NCBI GenBank assembly: GCA_963649625.1
Contig: CAVJIP010000140.1
Location: 1-17,371 of the forward strand
DNA length: 17,371 nt
Direction: 5' to 3'
DNA from: HGM13006 sp963649625
GTDB lineage: Bacteria > Bacillota > Clostridia > Oscillospirales > Oscillospiraceae
Shown here: in pieces, positions 1-7,782 of the stretch
Position numbering within the stretch: position 1 is the first letter of the stretch
How the letters are laid out: every line of letters begins with the position of its first letter
Notes under the pieces: generated by a model
Database searches by the model: none
What the model was told of the DNA's origin: nothing
The model's input: only the letters and a program-made list of their open reading frames with translations
Position numbers and translations under genes: made by a program

Positions 1-66
1 CAGAGCGGCGGGCTCGTCCACTGCTCCATAGACGGCCTTCAGATCGGCCATCAGTCTTTGTACCCA
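1..66 (-). pseudogene. Probable IS256-type (Mutator) transposase remnant, 5'-truncated, continues past left edge
   Basis: On the minus strand the frame ending at position 1 reads QRLMADLKAVYGAVDEPAAL. This resembles the C-terminal half of IS256/Mutator transposases, where a DLKAVY-type helix is followed by an acidic, Ala-rich stretch. Upstream in the same frame (about 67-180) there is no start codon and no transposase-like sequence; the frame runs back through a hairpin and the gltD terminator. The N-terminal two thirds, with the first catalytic Asp residues, are therefore absent. I infer a remnant truncated somewhere around 60-66 rather than a working element. Only about 20 residues are visible, so the family call comes from recall of the motif and could be wrong. 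The alternative is a non-transposase gene fragment. Confidence 0.45.
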
Positions 67-85
67 ATTTTGTCCCCATTTCCCG

Positions 86-106
86 CTGTCCGCCACCGGC
101 GGACAG
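86..106. repeat. Perfect 9-bp inverted repeat with 3-nt loop
   Basis: CTGTCCGCC (86-94) and GGCGGACAG (98-106) are exact reverse complements separated by ACC. There is no T-run on either side, so it is not an obvious intrinsic terminator. It lies between the gltD terminator and the transposase-like fragment, so it may be part of an element end or a dispersed intergenic repeat. Its function is unknown. Confidence 0.7.
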
Positions 107-136
107 TATTTGCAGGCTCCCTTGCCCCCTCCTGCA

Positions 137-172
137 TAAAAATTCCCTCCCGCCCCAGTCGGAGCAGGAGGG
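137..172 (-). terminator. Intrinsic terminator of gltBD
   Basis: Read on the minus strand, a 12-bp stem (161-172 paired with 145-156, including G-U pairs) with a 4-nt loop is followed by a run of five T (complement of 137-144). It begins 13 bases after the gltD stop codon. The plus strand also has a short T-run after the stem (173-176), so weak bidirectional action is possible. Confidence 0.85.
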
Positions 173-184
173 TTTTCCCTTTTC

Positions 185-1657
185 TTATTCCACCTGGGCC
201 AAATTGGAGTAGCCCATCAGGTATTCGTCCACCTCTCGGGCCACCTCCCGGCCCTCTCGGATGCCCCAGACCACCAGGGACTGGCCCCGGCGCATATCTC
301 CGGCGGCAAAGACCTTTTCCACATTGGTTCTGTGGGTTCCGGCCTCCGTGGCCACGCAGGTTCTGGGGGTCTGGCTGACCCCGAAGGCATCGGCCACATA
401 GCCCTGACAGCCCAGGAATCCCGCCGCAATCAGCACCATGTCCACCTCCAGGGAGTAGGTGTCCAGCTTCTGCATTTTGCCCCCCTCCCAGCTCAGGTTG
501 ACCGCCGTCACGCCGGTGAGCCTGCCGCTCTCGTCCTGGTGAAACGCCTCCACGGTGGTGTTATAGACCCGGGGGTCGGCCCCCTGGAGGTAGATGGCCT
601 CCTCCTGGCCGTAGTCGGTTTTCAGCACATTGGGCCACTGGGGCCAGGGATTGGAGGGCAGACGCTCCAGCGGGGGCTTACCCATCATCTCAAACTGGAC
701 GACCCTTTCGCAGCCCTGGCGGATGGCGGTGCCCACGCAGTCGTTGCCGGTGTCGCCGCCGCCTACCACCAAAACCCGCTTGCCCTTGGCGTTGATATAA
801 TTTCCGTCTCTGTGGCCGGAATCCAGCAGGCTCTTGGTGTTGGCCCGGAGATAGTCCACGGCAAAGTGGATGCCCTGGGCCTCCCGGCCCGGTGCGGTCA
901 AATCTCTGGGGTTGGAGGCCCCGCAGCAGAGAATCACCGCATCATAGCCCTCCAGAAGCTCCCGGGCCTCCACGTTGTCTCCCACGTTGGCCCCGGTGAT
1001 AAACTCCACTCCCTCCTCCTCCATCAGGCGGATGCGGCGCAGAACCACGCTTTTGTCCAGCTTCATATTGGGGATGCCGTACATCAGAAGGCCGCCGGGT
1101 CGGTCAAACCGCTCGAACACCGTCACGGAGTGTCCCCGGCGATTGAGCTGGTCCGCCGCCGCCAGCCCGGAGGGGCCGGAGCCCACCACCGCTATCCGCT
1201 TCCCGGTGCGCACCTTGGGGGGCTTTGCCTTTACGATACCCTGCCGGAAGGCGTTTTCGATAATGGCCAGCTCGTTGTTGTGGCAGGTCACTGCCTCCCC
1301 ATAGAGATTGCAGGAGCAGGCCTTTTCGCAGGGGGCCGGGCAGACCCGACCGGTAAACTCCGGGAAATTATTGGTCATGCGAAGCCGGTAATAGGCCCGC
1401 TTCCAGTTGCCCTCATAGACCAGGTCGTTCCACTCCGGAATCAGGTTGTGCAGGGGGCAGCCGGACACCGCATTGCCAAAGAGCATCCCCGCCTGACAGA
1501 AGGGCACCCCGCAGTCCATACACCGGGCCGCCTGCCGCTGCTGCTCCTCCCGGGAAATCAGGGGCTTAAATTCCTCCCAGTTGTGAATGCGCTCCTCCGG
1601 AGGAATCACATGGCAATCCTGCCGCTCATACTCTAAAAAACCTGTAGGCTTTCCCAT
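185..1657 (-). CDS. gltD: Glutamate synthase (NADPH) small subunit
   Basis: This is the beta subunit of NADPH glutamate synthase. It takes electrons from NADPH through FAD and iron-sulfur clusters and passes them to GltB for glutamate formation in the cytoplasm. The 490 residues match the usual family length. Visible motifs are an N-terminal Cys cluster (C46, C49, C54, C67) and a second one (C106, C110, C114) for [4Fe-4S] centres, the FAD dinucleotide fold GSGPSG (159-164), the NADPH fold GGGDTG (299-304), and a C-terminal FAD segment with AAGDMRRGQSLVVWG. The ATG at 1657 is preceded by GAGGAGGG, which overlaps the stop of gltB. The gap is only 14 bases, so translation is probably coupled to gltB. 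A strong terminator follows. Similar flavin/Fe-S subunits exist in other oxidoreductases, but the location next to gltB settles the call. Confidence 0.97.
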   Translation of the reverse strand: MGKPTGFLEYERQDCHVIPPEERIHNWEEFKPLISREEQQRQAARCMDCGVPFCQAGMLFGNAVSGCPLHNLIPEWNDLVYEGNWKRAYYRLRMTNNFPEFTGRVCPAPCEKACSCNLYGEAVTCHNNELAIIENAFRQGIVKAKPPKVRTGKRIAVVGSGPSGLAAADQLNRRGHSVTVFERFDRPGGLLMYGIPNMKLDKSVVLRRIRLMEEEGVEFITGANVGDNVEARELLEGYDAVILCCGASNPRDLTAPGREAQGIHFAVDYLRANTKSLLDSGHRDGNYINAKGKRVLVVGGGDTGNDCVGTAIRQGCERVVQFEMMGKPPLERLPSNPWPQWPNVLKTDYGQEEAIYLQGADPRVYNTTVEAFHQDESGRLTGVTAVNLSWEGGKMQKLDTYSLEVDMVLIAAGFLGCQGYVADAFGVSQTPRTCVATEAGTHRTNVEKVFAAGDMRRGQSLVVWGIREGREVAREVDEYLMGYSNLAQVE

Positions 1658-1671
1658 TTGTGATTCCCTCC

Positions 1672-4600
1672 TCAGTTGGCCTTGGTGGCCGCATAAAAGG
1701 CTTCAATCTGGGCTTCTTCACTGTTAAAGCCCTTTTCCTCCATGCGGACGATCATGTTCTGCATCTTTTTGTAGTCATTGGGAATGACCTTTTTGAACTT
1801 GGGCAGATAGGCCGCAAAGTTCTCCAAAATTTCCCTGCCCCGCTTGCTGCCGGTGGCGGCAACGTGCTCCTGTATCATGGTTTTCAGCTCCGTCACGTCC
1901 GCCTTGCTGGTGACGGTCTCTAGGGCCACGATCTCCTTGTTGGCCCGGAGATACAGGTCGCTGTTTTCGTCAATCACATAGGCGATGCCCCCGGACATTC
2001 CGGCGGCAAAGTTCTTGCCGGTGCCTCCCAGCACCACCACCCGGCCTCCTGTCATGTATTCACAGCCGTGGTCGCCCACGCCCTCCACCACCGCATAGGC
2101 CCCGGAGTTTCGGACGGCGAACCGCTCTCCCGCCACACCGGCAATAAAGGCCTTGCCGGAGGTGGCCCCATACAGGGCCACGTTGCCCACGATGATGTTT
2201 TCATCGGCCTTAAAACGGCTCTTTTTGGGAGGATAGAGAATCAGCTTCCCCCCGGACAGGCCCTTGCCGAAGTAGTCGTTGCTGTCTCCCTCCAGCCGCA
2301 GGGTCAGGCCCTTGGGAATAAAGGCCCCGAAGCTCTGGCCGCCGCCGCCGGTGCAGCTGACCATAAAGCTGTCCTCCGGCAGAGTTTCCCCGAAGCTCTT
2401 GGTGATCTCACTGCCCAGAATGGTGCCCAGGGTACGGTCTGTGCTGGAGACCTTGAGGCTGACCTGCTTTTTGTCGCCGGTTTTCAGGTTTTTCTTAAAT
2501 TCCTTCATGAGCACCTTCATGTCCAGGGTGTTCTCCAGCTGGAAGTCAAAGGCATCGGCGGGGTTATACATGGCCTTTTGCCGGTCGGAAAGATAGGGGT
2601 TATCCAGAATCTCATGAAGATCCAGCAGTCCCGCCCGCTGGCCCCGAAGGTCCTCCCGGACACCCAAAAAGTCGCTCCGTCCCACCAGCTCCGCCACGGT
2701 ACGAACTCCTAACCGTGCCATGATCTCCCTCAGCTCCTGGGCCACAAATCTCATAAAGTTTGCGATATACTCCGGCTTGCCCCGGAAACGGCTCCGCAGC
2801 TCCGGGTTCTGGGTGGCGATGCCCACAGGGCAGGTGTCCTTGTTGCACACCCGCATCATAATGCAGCCCATGGCAATCAACGCCGTGGTGCCGAAGCCGA
2901 ACTCATCCGCCCCCAGCATACAGGCAATGGCCACGTCCCGGCCGGTCATCAGCTTGCCGTCCGCCTCCACAATGACCCGGCTCCGCAGGCCGTTCATCAT
3001 CAGGGTCTGGTGGGTCTCGGCCACCCCCAGCTCCCAGGGCAGGCCCGCATTCTGAATGGAGGTCTTGGGGGCTGCGCCGGAGCCTCCGTCAAAGCCGGAA
3101 ATCAAAATCAACTGGGCCCCGGCCTTGGCCACCCCTGCGGCCACGGTTCCCACCCCTGCCTCGGACACCAGCTTTACGGAGATTCTGGCATCCCGGTTGG
3201 CGTTTTTCAGGTCGTAGATCAGCTGGGCCAAATCCTCAATGGAGTAGATGTCGTGGTGGGGCGGCGGAGAAATCAGGGTCACGCCGGGGGTGGAATATCT
3301 GGTCTTTGCCACCCAGGGATAGACCTTCTTCCCGGGGAGATTTCCTCCCTCGCCGGGTTTGGCCCCCTGGGCCATTTTGATTTGAATTTCCTTGGCGTTG
3401 ACCAAATATTTGGAATCCACCCCGAACCGGGCAGAGGCCACCTGCTTTACCGCAGAGCAGCGGTCCAGCCCATCCGGGCCGATTTTATATCTGCTCTCCA
3501 GCTCGCCTCCCTCGCCGGTGTTGGACTTGCCCCCGATGGAGTTCATGGCAATGGCCATACATTCATGGGCCTCCTGGCTCAGGGAGCCGAAGCTCATGGC
3601 CCCGGTCTGGAACCGCTTTACAATGCTCTCCACGCTTTCTACCTGCTCCAGAGGGATGGCTCCCTCCTCCGGGAAACGAATCTCCATGGCCCCCCGCAGG
3701 TTGATAATATTATCGGGGTCGTTGACCAGGGCCGCATACTGCTTGTACTTTTCGTAGTCGCCGGTCTGGGCGGACAGCTGGAGCAGATGCACCACCATGG
3801 GGCTGTAAAGATGCCGCTCCTTCCCGGCCCGGTACTTGTGGAGCCCCACGGAAGGAACCGCCACATCGGTATACAGCTCCAGCGGGTCAAAGGCCTTGTC
3901 GTGGAGGGCGTTTACGTCCGCCTGAATTTCGTCCAGGCCGATGCCTCCCACCCGGCTCACCGTGCCGGTGAAGTATTTGTCGATCACATCATGATTGATG
4001 CCGATGGCCTCGAAAATCTGGCTGCCCTGGTAGGACTGAATGGTGGAAACCCCCATTTTGGAGGCGATCTTCACGATTCCATGGAGGACTGCGCTGGTAT
4101 AATCCTTCTCTGCGGCGTAATAGTCCTTGTCCAGAAGCCCGTCCTCGATCATGCCCTGAATGCTCTCCAGAGCCAGATAGGGGTTGATGGCGGAGGCACC
4201 ATAGCCTAGCAGGGTGGCAAAATGGTGTACCTCCCGCGGCTCCGCACTTTCCAGAATGATGCCCAGGGCCGTGCGCTTCTTGGTGCGGACGCAGTGCTTG
4301 GCCACCGCCGACACCGCCAGCAGGGAGGGAATGGCCACGTGGTTTTCGTCCACCCCCCGGTCGGAGAGAATGATAATATTGCTCCCCTCCCGGTAGGCCC
4401 GGTCTACGGAGTTGCAGAGCTGATCCAGTGCCTTGGCCAGACTGGTGTTCTTGTAGTACAAAATGGAAACGGTGTGAACCTGAAAGCCCGGCTTGTTCAT
4501 ATCCCGAATCTTCAGCATATCCACACTGGTGAGAATGGGGTTGTTGATCCGCAGCACATGACAGTTGGATTCCTTCTCCTCCAGCAGGTTTCCGTCCGTG

Positions 4601-6225
4601 CCCACATACACGTTGGTGGCGGTGACGATCTCCTCCCGAATGGAATCAATGGGCGGGTTTGTCACCTGGGCAAAGTGCTGCTTAAAGTAGTTAAACAGGG
4701 GCTGATGGGTCTGGGACAGGCAGGCCAGGGGTGCGTCAATGCCCATGGCCGCAGGCTGCTCCGAGCCGGTCATGGCCATGGGAAGCACCGACAGCTTCAA
4801 GTCCTCATAGGTATATCCAAAGGCCTTCATCATTCTGGCCCGCTCATACTTTCCGTATTTCGGCACGGCCCGGTTGGGAATGGGCAGCTCTGACAGATAC
4901 ACCAGCTGATTGTCCAGCCACTGGCCATAGGTGGCCGCCCCGGCATAGTGCTCCTTCAGCTCATCGTCCTCAATGACCCTGCCCGCTCTGGTGTCCACCA
5001 GCAGCATTTTCCCCGGGGTCAGCCGTGCCTTTTTCAGGATTTTCTCGTCGGGAATGTCCAGCACCCCCACCTCCGAGGCCAGAATCAGCCGACCGTCATC
5101 GGTGATATAGTACCGGGAGGGGCGCAGCCCGTTTCGGTCCAGCACAGCGCCCATCTGGTCGCCGTCAGAAAAGAGTATGGAGGCTGGGCCGTCCCAGGGC
5201 TCCATCATGGTGGCGTAGTACTGATAAAAGTCCTTCCGCTTCTGGCTCATGGCCCGGTTGTTCACCCAGGGCTCCGGAATAGTGATCATCACCGCCTTGG
5301 GCAGCTCCATGCCGCTCATCACCAGAAACTCCAGGGTGTTGTCCAGCATGGCCGAATCGGAGCCGGACACATTCACCACCGGCAGCACCTTTCCCAAATC
5401 CTCCTGGGTAAAGGCGGAGGTCTCCATGGTCTCCTCCCGGGCCAGCATACGGTCTGCGTTGCCCTGGATGGTGTTGATCTCCCCGTTGTGGACAATAAAG
5501 CGGTTGGGATGGGCCCGCTGCCAGCTGGGGTTGGTGTTGGTGGAGAACCGGGAGTGTACCATGGCAATGGCGGACTTTACCCGGCTGTCCTGCAGGTCAA
5601 GATAAAACCGTCTGAGCTGCTTTACCAGGAACATCCCCTTGTAGACAATGGTACGGCTGGACATGGACACCACATAGGTGTCCTCATGGCTCTGCTCAAA
5701 CTCCCGGCGGAGCACATAGAGCTTTCGGTCAAAGTCCAGCCCTCTTTCACAGGCGACGGGCCGCCGGAAAAAGGCCTGCATAATACAGGGCATACACTCC
5801 CTGGCCCGCCGACCCAGCACCTCCGGGTCGGTGGGAACCTTGCGCCAGGCCAGCAGATTCACCCCACGGCGGGCGGCAATGGTCTCCAGCATCTTCTTGG
5901 CCTGATTCCGCAGCAGCTCGTCCTGGGGCAGGAAAAACATTCCCACTCCATAGTCCCGCTCCTGGCCCAGCTCCACCCCGGCGGCCCGAAGCTCCTCCAG
6001 GAAAAACTCATGGGGGATTTGCAGCATAATGCCCACGCCGTCACCGGTTTCCCCGGTGGCGTCCTTTCCGGCACGATGCTCCAGACGCTCCACAATGGCC
6101 AGGGCATTGTCCACCGTGGCATAGTCCTTTTCGCCGTTAATGTTGACAATGGCACCGATGCCGCAGTTGTCATGCTCAAAGGACGGGTCATAGAGCGGCG
6201 GGGTAAGTGGTTGTTTTGTTGTCAT
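1672..6225 (-). CDS. gltB: Glutamate synthase (NADPH) large subunit
   Basis: This is the alpha subunit of glutamate synthase. It releases ammonia from glutamine, channels it to 2-oxoglutarate and makes two glutamates, using electrons from GltD. The chosen start at 6225 gives 1517 residues, normal for the family. It has a Shine-Dalgarno GAGAGG and places the catalytic N-terminal Cys at residue 21 (DNCGIGAI), so a 20-residue propeptide would be removed. Domains in order are the class II glutaminase (about 21-420), a central domain, the FMN-binding synthase domain (about 850-1200, with GFDGGSGAAP) and the C-terminal Gly-rich beta-helix (about 1270-1500). Cysteines 1121, 1127 and 1132 have the 6/5 spacing of the [3Fe-4S] site. 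A longer frame back to 6342 exists, but it overlaps the promoter and is rejected. Confidence 0.97.
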   Translation of the reverse strand: MTTKQPLTPPLYDPSFEHDNCGIGAIVNINGEKDYATVDNALAIVERLEHRAGKDATGETGDGVGIMLQIPHEFFLEELRAAGVELGQERDYGVGMFFLPQDELLRNQAKKMLETIAARRGVNLLAWRKVPTDPEVLGRRARECMPCIMQAFFRRPVACERGLDFDRKLYVLRREFEQSHEDTYVVSMSSRTIVYKGMFLVKQLRRFYLDLQDSRVKSAIAMVHSRFSTNTNPSWQRAHPNRFIVHNGEINTIQGNADRMLAREETMETSAFTQEDLGKVLPVVNVSGSDSAMLDNTLEFLVMSGMELPKAVMITIPEPWVNNRAMSQKRKDFYQYYATMMEPWDGPASILFSDGDQMGAVLDRNGLRPSRYYITDDGRLILASEVGVLDIPDEKILKKARLTPGKMLLVDTRAGRVIEDDELKEHYAGAATYGQWLDNQLVYLSELPIPNRAVPKYGKYERARMMKAFGYTYEDLKLSVLPMAMTGSEQPAAMGIDAPLACLSQTHQPLFNYFKQHFAQVTNPPIDSIREEIVTATNVYVGTDGNLLEEKESNCHVLRINNPILTSVDMLKIRDMNKPGFQVHTVSILYYKNTSLAKALDQLCNSVDRAYREGSNIIILSDRGVDENHVAIPSLLAVSAVAKHCVRTKKRTALGIILESAEPREVHHFATLLGYGASAINPYLALESIQGMIEDGLLDKDYYAAEKDYTSAVLHGIVKIASKMGVSTIQSYQGSQIFEAIGINHDVIDKYFTGTVSRVGGIGLDEIQADVNALHDKAFDPLELYTDVAVPSVGLHKYRAGKERHLYSPMVVHLLQLSAQTGDYEKYKQYAALVNDPDNIINLRGAMEIRFPEEGAIPLEQVESVESIVKRFQTGAMSFGSLSQEAHECMAIAMNSIGGKSNTGEGGELESRYKIGPDGLDRCSAVKQVASARFGVDSKYLVNAKEIQIKMAQGAKPGEGGNLPGKKVYPWVAKTRYSTPGVTLISPPPHHDIYSIEDLAQLIYDLKNANRDARISVKLVSEAGVGTVAAGVAKAGAQLILISGFDGGSGAAPKTSIQNAGLPWELGVAETHQTLMMNGLRSRVIVEADGKLMTGRDVAIACMLGADEFGFGTTALIAMGCIMMRVCNKDTCPVGIATQNPELRSRFRGKPEYIANFMRFVAQELREIMARLGVRTVAELVGRSDFLGVREDLRGQRAGLLDLHEILDNPYLSDRQKAMYNPADAFDFQLENTLDMKVLMKEFKKNLKTGDKKQVSLKVSSTDRTLGTILGSEITKSFGETLPEDSFMVSCTGGGGQSFGAFIPKGLTLRLEGDSNDYFGKGLSGGKLILYPPKKSRFKADENIIVGNVALYGATSGKAFIAGVAGERFAVRNSGAYAVVEGVGDHGCEYMTGGRVVVLGGTGKNFAAGMSGGIAYVIDENSDLYLRANKEIVALETVTSKADVTELKTMIQEHVAATGSKRGREILENFAAYLPKFKKVIPNDYKKMQNMIVRMEEKGFNSEEAQIEAFYAATKAN

Positions 6226-6254
6226 GGGGTAACACCTCTCCGTGAAAAAGTCAT
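6222..6254 (-). CDS. Possible 10-residue leader peptide ending in the gltB start codon
   Basis: Within the gltB leader, ATG at 6254 opens a reading frame MTFSRRGVTP whose TGA stop overlaps the gltB ATG (ATGA). GGAGG sits 5 bases upstream (6260-6264), at the edge of a small hairpin (6264-6268 with 6282-6286). The arrangement would allow translational coupling to gltB. The peptide has no run of one amino acid, so classical attenuation is not indicated. Such a short frame could occur by chance, so this is a candidate only. Confidence 0.3.
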   Translation of the reverse strand: MTFSRRGVTP

Positions 6255-6313
6255 GGATGCCTCCGGCACTTCGGGGCAAAATGCCGACAGGGATAAGCCT
6301 ATAATTATTGAAC

Positions 6314-6342
6314 ATTATAGTTTTGAATCTTGCATATGTCAA
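6314..6342 (-). promoter_or_regulatory. Sigma-A promoter of gltBD
   Basis: On the minus strand, a perfect -35 TTGACA (6342-6337) and a perfect -10 TATAAT (6319-6314) are separated by 17 bases. Transcription should start near 6307, giving a leader of about 80 bases before gltB. A short stem (6282-6286 with 6264-6268) lies in the leader. I do not recognise a known riboswitch class. The match to consensus suggests strong basal expression. Confidence 0.88.
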
Positions 6343-6570
6343 TACGGTTTTTTGATTTTCTCCTGGTTTTTACGGATTTTTTGCTGGATTCGTTTTATAA
6401 AGTTGCATTTCTCAAGGCGTGCTTTCCCGAAATTTGCAAGGTGCACTGCATGAAACTGTGCAATATTATCAAATACCCACACCTATTTACACTTTATCTG
6501 GTTAAATTGCCGTGAAGCCTACATTTTTTTGCCCCGCCGGAAATCATAGGAATTTCTGCATCAAATCCGG
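6343..6570. other. AT-rich intergenic region upstream of the gltBD promoter
   Basis: About 230 bases without a credible gene lie between the gltB promoter and the alr terminator. The stretch is clearly more AT-rich than its surroundings and has several T-tracts on the plus strand (6345-6385). It contains an imperfectly placed inverted repeat TGCAC-N11-GTGCA (6442-6462), which might be a regulator site. No adjacent regulator gene is present. I see nothing else in it. Confidence 0.6.
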
Positions 6571-6602
6571 CAAAAAGGTGCCAGCCCCCTGGACTGACAC
6601 CT
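6571..6602 (-). terminator. Intrinsic terminator after alr
   Basis: Read on the minus strand, AGGTGTCAG (6602-6594) pairs with CTGGCACCT (6584-6576) through a 9-bp stem with one G-U pair. It is followed by TTTTTG. It begins 10 bases after the alr stop codon and ends the four-gene operon. Confidence 0.9.
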
Positions 6603-6612
6603 CTTACCGGAA

Positions 6613-7782
6613 TCATACGATGTATTGTAGGCTCTCCACCTGCTCCCCGCCTCGGAAATACAGCCGGGGAACCCGTTTGTTGATGCCGCAGAGCAACTCA
6701 TAGGAGATGGTGCCCAGCTGGTTGGCCCAGTCGTCCCAGGTGACGCATTGGTCTCCGTCCCGGCCCACCACCGTGACCGTATCTCCCACCTGGGCCTCCG
6801 GCACCTGGGTAAGGTCTACCATGCACATATCCATGCAGATTCGCCCCACCACCGGCACGGCCCTTCCACGGAGGAGAAAGGACGCCTGATTGCTCAGCCG
6901 CCGGGGCAGTCCGTCGGCATAGCCAATGGGGCACACCCCAATGACCCGGCTGTCCGGTGTGGTGTAGGTTCGGCCATAGCTGACGGTGATACCCGGGGCA
7001 AAGGGCCGAATGGCCGCAATGGTGGTTTTCAGGCTCATCAGAGGGCGAAGCTCCGCCATGCCGTGAAGCTCCCCGGAGGGGTCAAGGCCGTAGGTGGCAA
7101 TGCCCGGGCGCACCATGTCATGGGCCAGCTGGGGGTAGGCGATGGTTGCGCCGCTGTTGGCGCAGTGGACGATTCCCGGTGCAATCCCTCGGGCCTTTAG
7201 TCCCTCCACGACCTCTAAAAACCGCTGATGCTGCAATCTGGTATATTCCTCCTGGGCCGGAGTGTCCGACACGGCGAAGTGCATAAAAATGCCGGTGATA
7301 TGAAGCCCCGGCAGGGCGGCAAGTTCTAAAAGCTCAGGAATCGTCTCCTGCTGGTCATAGCCGAAGAAGCCCAGGCGGCTCATGCCCGTGTCGATTTTTA
7401 TATGGATGTCCAGGGTTCCCCTGTCGGCCAAGGCCGCCGAAAGCTGCCGTCCGTATTCCAGACTGTGTACCTCCTGGGTGATGCCCAGGGCCGCCTCCTC
7501 TCCGGCCAGCTCCGGGGGCGTATACCCCAAAATCAGGATGGGCAGACCAATGTCCCCCCGCCGGAGCTGCACCGCCTCCTCAAAATTGGAGACCGCCAGA
7601 AACTCCGCCCCCAGCCCCTCCAGCTCCCGGGCAATGGGCACGGCCCCGTGTCCGTAGGCATCGGCCTTTACCACCCCCAGGAATTTACATCCCGCCGGGA
7701 GCTTCTCCCGGAGCACGGCCACATTGTGGGAAAGGTTATCCAGGTTCACCTCCGCCCAGGTTCGTTTCAGTATTTTCTTCAT
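6613..7782 (-). CDS. alr: Alanine racemase
   Basis: This PLP enzyme interconverts L- and D-alanine and supplies D-Ala for peptidoglycan; in spore formers some copies also act during sporulation or germination. From the ATG at 7782 the protein has 389 residues. The PLP lysine is K39 in VVKADAYGHG. K129 and R136 (HIKIDTGMSRLGF) match the conserved active-site Lys and Arg, and Y268 in VSYGRTY is the expected catalytic Tyr. The start has AGAAGG about 9 bases upstream and aligns with the family; the upstream GTG at 7824 adds 14 atypical residues. The first 47 bases overlap the end of the lipoprotein gene in another frame, which suggests coupled translation. It is the last gene of the operon. Confidence 0.96.
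   Translation of the reverse strand: MKKILKRTWAEVNLDNLSHNVAVLREKLPAGCKFLGVVKADAYGHGAVPIARELEGLGAEFLAVSNFEEAVQLRRGDIGLPILILGYTPPELAGEEAALGITQEVHSLEYGRQLSAALADRGTLDIHIKIDTGMSRLGFFGYDQQETIPELLELAALPGLHITGIFMHFAVSDTPAQEEYTRLQHQRFLEVVEGLKARGIAPGIVHCANSGATIAYPQLAHDMVRPGIATYGLDPSGELHGMAELRPLMSLKTTIAAIRPFAPGITVSYGRTYTTPDSRVIGVCPIGYADGLPRRLSNQASFLLRGRAVPVVGRICMDMCMVDLTQVPEAQVGDTVTVVGRDGDQCVTWDDWANQLGTISYELLCGINKRVPRLYFRGGEQVESLQYIV

Noticed and set aside
332..1636. 434-codon open frame on the plus strand opposite gltD
   Set aside because: It is antisense to a clear gltD. The sequence is rich in His, Gly and Leu, as expected from the complement of GC-rich codons, and no domain or ribosome site supports it.
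6226..6310. Glutamine (glnA-type) riboswitch in the gltB leader
   Set aside because: I looked for the conserved glnA-motif core and did not see it; only a small hairpin is present.
6226..6342. N-terminal extension of gltB by 39 codons
   Set aside because: It would begin at a TTG inside the -35 box, upstream of the transcription start, and would displace the catalytic Cys far from the N-terminus.
4948..6453. 501-codon open frame on the plus strand opposite gltB
   Set aside because: It lies mostly opposite gltB and has shadow-like composition; it also crosses the gltB promoter.
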